DNA from: Chroococcidiopsis sp. TS-821
GTDB taxonomy: Bacteria; Cyanobacteriota; Cyanobacteriia; Cyanobacteriales; Chroococcidiopsidaceae
Reading direction: 5' to 3'
DNA: 46,368 nt
Assembly: GCF_002939305.1 (NCBI RefSeq)
Contig: NZ_MVDI01000017.1
Span: 1-46,368, forward strand
The translations under genes and the position numbers were made by a program. Below are positions 44,323-46,368 of this stretch, piece after piece. Under the pieces are notes generated by a model, which made no database searches, was not told the origin of the DNA, and worked only from the letters and a program-made list of their open reading frames with translations. How positions within the stretch are numbered: position 1 is the stretch's first letter; each line of letters begins with the position of its first letter.

Positions 44323-44532
44323 ATGGAAACAAATGTTGGTTTGCTCGATCGCCTGATCCGTTTGGTTGTGGCTTCTGTGTTGTTTTATCTAGGATTTCTC
44401 TACAGTGGCACTGCTTTGGGAATTGGGCTAGTGGTCGTAGGCAGTGTGTCTCTTGTTACAGCAATGGTTGGCTTCTGCGGTCTTTATCGCTTTCTCGGAA
44501 TTCGCACAAACCAGCCTAACCAACAACTTTAG
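44323..44532 (+). CDS. DUF2892 small membrane protein
   Basis: The 69-residue protein starts METNVGLLDRLIRLVVASVL and has two membrane helices (about 10-28 and 33-55) with the small-residue, Cys-bearing turn MVGFCGLYRFLG of DUF2892 (YgaP transmembrane type). In many bacteria this domain is fused to or adjacent to rhodanese domains; the rhodanese gene lies 0.7 kb downstream. The Cys may carry persulfide (inference). A ggag lies about 10 bases before the ATG; the upstream TTG (44296) is less likely. Confidence 0.8.
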   Translation: METNVGLLDRLIRLVVASVLFYLGFLYSGTALGIGLVVVGSVSLVTAMVGFCGLYRFLGIRTNQPNQQL

Positions 44533-44671
44533 TCTTACCCATTGATTCACATCTTCAGGACACGCAGATAACAGGGTAGAAGCCTTAGCTGCTGATCCCC
44601 GTTCATAATGTTCTTGCCACTGCACAGTCCAAGAGCAAAATAAATGTTGAAATTTAGTAAGGAGGTTTCCG

Positions 44672-45211
44672 ATGGACAACACTTTTCCTTTCGAAGAATC
44701 ATCCTTATCACGGCGACAACTGCTTAACTTTCTCACTGGAGCAACGGTAGCCGTAACCGTAGGTTCTGCACTCTATCCGGTTGGTCAGTTCTTTGTTCCA
44801 CCCAAAGAAGACACTGGGGTAGATGGTGGCATCATTGCTAAAGATATTTTGGGGAATCCTATTCCTGCGAGCCAGATTCTGGCAGAACCTCCTGGGACTC
44901 GTGCGCTGGTAGCAGGGTTAGCGGGTGAACCGACATATCTTGTTGTTAAAGATGACCAAACACTCGATCCTATAGGGCTTGTGAATGATTGTACTCACTT
45001 GGGTTGCACCTTTCCCTGGAACCCAGTCGATCAGCAGTTTCAATGCCCTTGTCACGGTTCCCTCTATGCGCCGGATGGAAGGGTGATTCGCGGTCCAGCA
45101 CCCCTACCCCTCAAGATTGTTCATGTTACAGTGCTGGACAACAGCAATATTTTGCTCTCCCCCTGGACGGAAACCGATCCCCGCATTGGCAAAAAGCTTT
45201 GGTGGGTTTAA
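44672..45211 (+). CDS. petC: Rieske iron-sulfur protein, PetC type (extra isoform likely)
   Basis: The 179-residue protein has a twin-Arg N-terminus (SRRQLLNFLTGATVAVTVGS) with one membrane helix and a Rieske [2Fe-2S] domain with C107-T-H109-L-G-C112 and C125-P-C127-H128-G-S. The C-terminus and overall length match the cytochrome b6f Rieske subunit. The partner petA gene, next to which the main petC is normally found, is absent here, so this is probably an additional isoform. Such isoforms are known in cyanobacteria. A perfect aaggagg ribosome-binding site lies before the ATG. The rhodanese gene follows after 18 bp in the same operon. Confidence 0.88.
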   Translation: MDNTFPFEESSLSRRQLLNFLTGATVAVTVGSALYPVGQFFVPPKEDTGVDGGIIAKDILGNPIPASQILAEPPGTRALVAGLAGEPTYLVVKDDQTLDPIGLVNDCTHLGCTFPWNPVDQQFQCPCHGSLYAPDGRVIRGPAPLPLKIVHVTVLDNSNILLSPWTETDPRIGKKLWWV

Positions 45212-45229
45212 TCATAAACGAGGTGTTCA

Positions 45230-45628
45230 ATGTCCAAACTGACTCATTCCAAACTTGCTCGTTCTGAGCCAATTGTAATTGACCTGTCTCCCACAGAATT
45301 TACTCAGTTGCCGAATCCACCATTACTCATCGATGTTCGCAGTTTCTTGGAGTACTTCACGGGTCATGCACCCAATGCCCGTAATTTAAGCTTGCCACGA
45401 ATTTTAATGGGCTTGAGCCTAACGCAGTGGTTTTTGCCCCAGTGGTTTCGAGAACTCTCGAAAGAGCAACCCATAGCCACGATCTGCTTAACAGCACATC
45501 GTAGCCCGATCGCAGCAAAAAAGCTTGCAGATGCAGGATTCACGACAGTCTATAACATTACAGGGGGCATGATCGAATGGCAACGATCGGGTCTGAAGAC
45601 AACAAAAGTGAGAGTTCAAGCGAATTAA
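45230..45628 (+). CDS. Rhodanese-domain sulfurtransferase
   Basis: The 132-residue single rhodanese domain has the LLIDVRSFLEYFTGHAPNA start and an active-site loop C86-LTAH-R91, followed by SPIAAKKLADAGF and VYNITGGMIEW. It is predicted to move sulfane sulfur from persulfide or thiosulfate to an acceptor such as cyanide or a thiol. It is preceded by the Rieske gene (18 bp) and by DUF2892, echoing the YgaP combination split into two proteins. It overlaps the convergent methyltransferase by four bases. Confidence 0.9.
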   Translation: MSKLTHSKLARSEPIVIDLSPTEFTQLPNPPLLIDVRSFLEYFTGHAPNARNLSLPRILMGLSLTQWFLPQWFRELSKEQPIATICLTAHRSPIAAKKLADAGFTTVYNITGGMIEWQRSGLKTTKVRVQAN

Positions 45629-46236
45629 CCCGTTCCGCATGGAGAATTCTTGAATCCTAGAAGTTGCACGACGGCACTCATTCCATTGTGTAAAGTCCCT
45701 TCCCGAATGAAGCGAACTTTTTCCTGCGCGATCGCCCACTCCAATCCGCTCAATTCAGTTTGTAGCTCAATCAAGTTCATCATTAACTCAGCAGTTGGTG
45801 GGCCACCGGTCTTATATTGCAACTGTTGAGGCGTGTAGGCTTCTAAAACGAAGGCTCCGCCAGTTGCTAACCCTGCTACAGCAGCGCGGTGCAGCGGAAC
45901 CCGCACTTCTGGTGGCACATGAGCAAAGATAGAGACAATTCCTTGCCATTGGTTGGGCTGAATCTTAAACTCACTCAAATCAGCACAACAGGTCTTGATG
46001 CTAACACCTCGCGCAGCTGCTAATCGGCGCGCTTTCTGCAAGCCAACACTAGAGAAGTCAACTGCTGTTACCGCATAGCCTTTCTCTGCCAGGAAGACTG
46101 CGTTTCGTCCTTCCCCCTCTGCTAAACAAAGAATGCGCCCTGGCGGAATGCGATCGACAACGCTGATCAAGAAGTCATTAGCAGTCGTGCCATAGACATA
46201 ATCCTCTGCCTTGTAGCGTGTGTCCCACTGGTTCAC
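45625..46236 (-). CDS. Class I SAM methyltransferase, TehB-like
   Basis: The 203-residue protein begins NQWDTRYKAEDYVYGTTAND, the form typical of TehB/thiopurine methyltransferase-like enzymes, followed by SAM motif LCLAEGEGRNA and AVDFSSVGLQKA. A substrate among thiols, tellurite/selenium compounds or quinones is possible. The GTG at 46236 is preferred because an upstream TTG (46248) lies in the terminal repeat. The gene starts 6 bp from the repeat boundary (46242), so the insertion sequence has replaced its native upstream region, and expression may depend on the element. Confidence 0.8.
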   Translation of the reverse strand: MNQWDTRYKAEDYVYGTTANDFLISVVDRIPPGRILCLAEGEGRNAVFLAEKGYAVTAVDFSSVGLQKARRLAAARGVSIKTCCADLSEFKIQPNQWQGIVSIFAHVPPEVRVPLHRAAVAGLATGGAFVLEAYTPQQLQYKTGGPPTAELMMNLIELQTELSGLEWAIAQEKVRFIREGTLHNGMSAVVQLLGFKNSPCGTG

Positions 46237-46241
46237 GACTA

Positions 46242-46368
46242 ATACCAATTCCTTAAAGACCGGCTACAGATAATGCCTCAAGGATGGAGGCTCTACCGAC
46301 AATTGAACGAATCACTGCTTGGGTCATTTGTTGCAATCGCTCTCGTACCAACAAACGCAACTCATCCA
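46242..46368. repeat. 127-bp terminal inverted repeat, right copy
   Basis: This is the exact reverse complement of positions 1-127. It contains the same probable transposase 3' end, now on the minus strand and again pointing inward. See the left copy for the assembly interpretation. Confidence 0.9.
46253..46366 (-). pseudogene. C-terminal fragment of a probable IS transposase (cut by the window edge)
   Basis: It encodes the same 37 residues as 3-116, ending LSVAGL with its stop at 46253-46255. It is incomplete because the window ends. The stop lies 17 bases upstream of the methyltransferase start codon. Confidence 0.5.

Overview
The window looks like one cyanobacterial assembly contig. The octamer GCGATCGC (HIP1) recurs throughout. 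It carries cyanobacterium-specific genes: a plant-type ferredoxin, biliverdin reductase, an acyl-lipid delta-9 desaturase, a CpcS/CpcU-type phycobiliprotein lyase, Psb32 and a Rieske PetC-type protein. A unicellular or colonial lineage such as Chroococcidiopsis or Gloeocapsopsis is a guess only. The two termini are exact inverted copies of the same 127 bases and contain the 3' end of a probable transposase gene. A length of exactly 127 matches the largest common de Bruijn k-mer, so the window probably ends where assembly stopped at two copies of one insertion sequence.

Layout. 0.2-2.5 kb: iron/oxidative-stress cluster with two Dps ferritins, sulfiredoxin and an XRE-HTH/GrpE-like fusion. 2.6-6.0 kb: SpoIID-like wall protein, ferredoxin and biliverdin reductase. 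6.0-8.3 kb: a TetR regulator carrying a degenerate tyrosine-recombinase domain, divergent from desC, with two 17-bp palindromes between them. 8.4-13.2 kb: GT2 glycosyltransferase, pentapeptide-repeat membrane protein and TolC-family protein. 13.5-16.5 kb: PP2C phosphatase plus kinase-TPR pair. 17.3-25.5 kb: a full pixGHIJL-type phototaxis operon; its receptor has both cysteines of a DXCF cyanobacteriochrome. 25.5-28.2 kb: decayed small gene, TPP riboswitch-thiC, and pyrE. 28.3-41 kb: housekeeping and cyanobacterial conserved genes (tRNA with CAT anticodon, CNNM/CorC-type membrane protein, solute-binding lipoprotein, phycobiliprotein lyase, CobT-like, DUF2232, surE-crp, psb32, Uma2).

41.2-46.2 kb: a compact accessory block next to the terminal insertion sequence. 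It holds a fragment resembling the C-terminus of sulfide:quinone oxidoreductase, an ArsR repressor, a DUF3365 cytochrome, an archaeal-type three-Cys peroxiredoxin, a METTL7-like methyltransferase, a DUF2892 membrane protein, an extra Rieske protein, a rhodanese and a second methyltransferase. Together they suggest a sulfide/thiol handling module. A 14-bp motif is shared by two of its promoter regions.

The best candidates for new biology are the TetR-recombinase fusion with its palindromic sites, the sulfide/thiol block with a METTL7-like enzyme, and the HTH-GrpE fusion. The pix operon belongs to a known type, but its receptor architecture (extracellular Cache-like domain plus one dual-Cys GAF) deserves attention.
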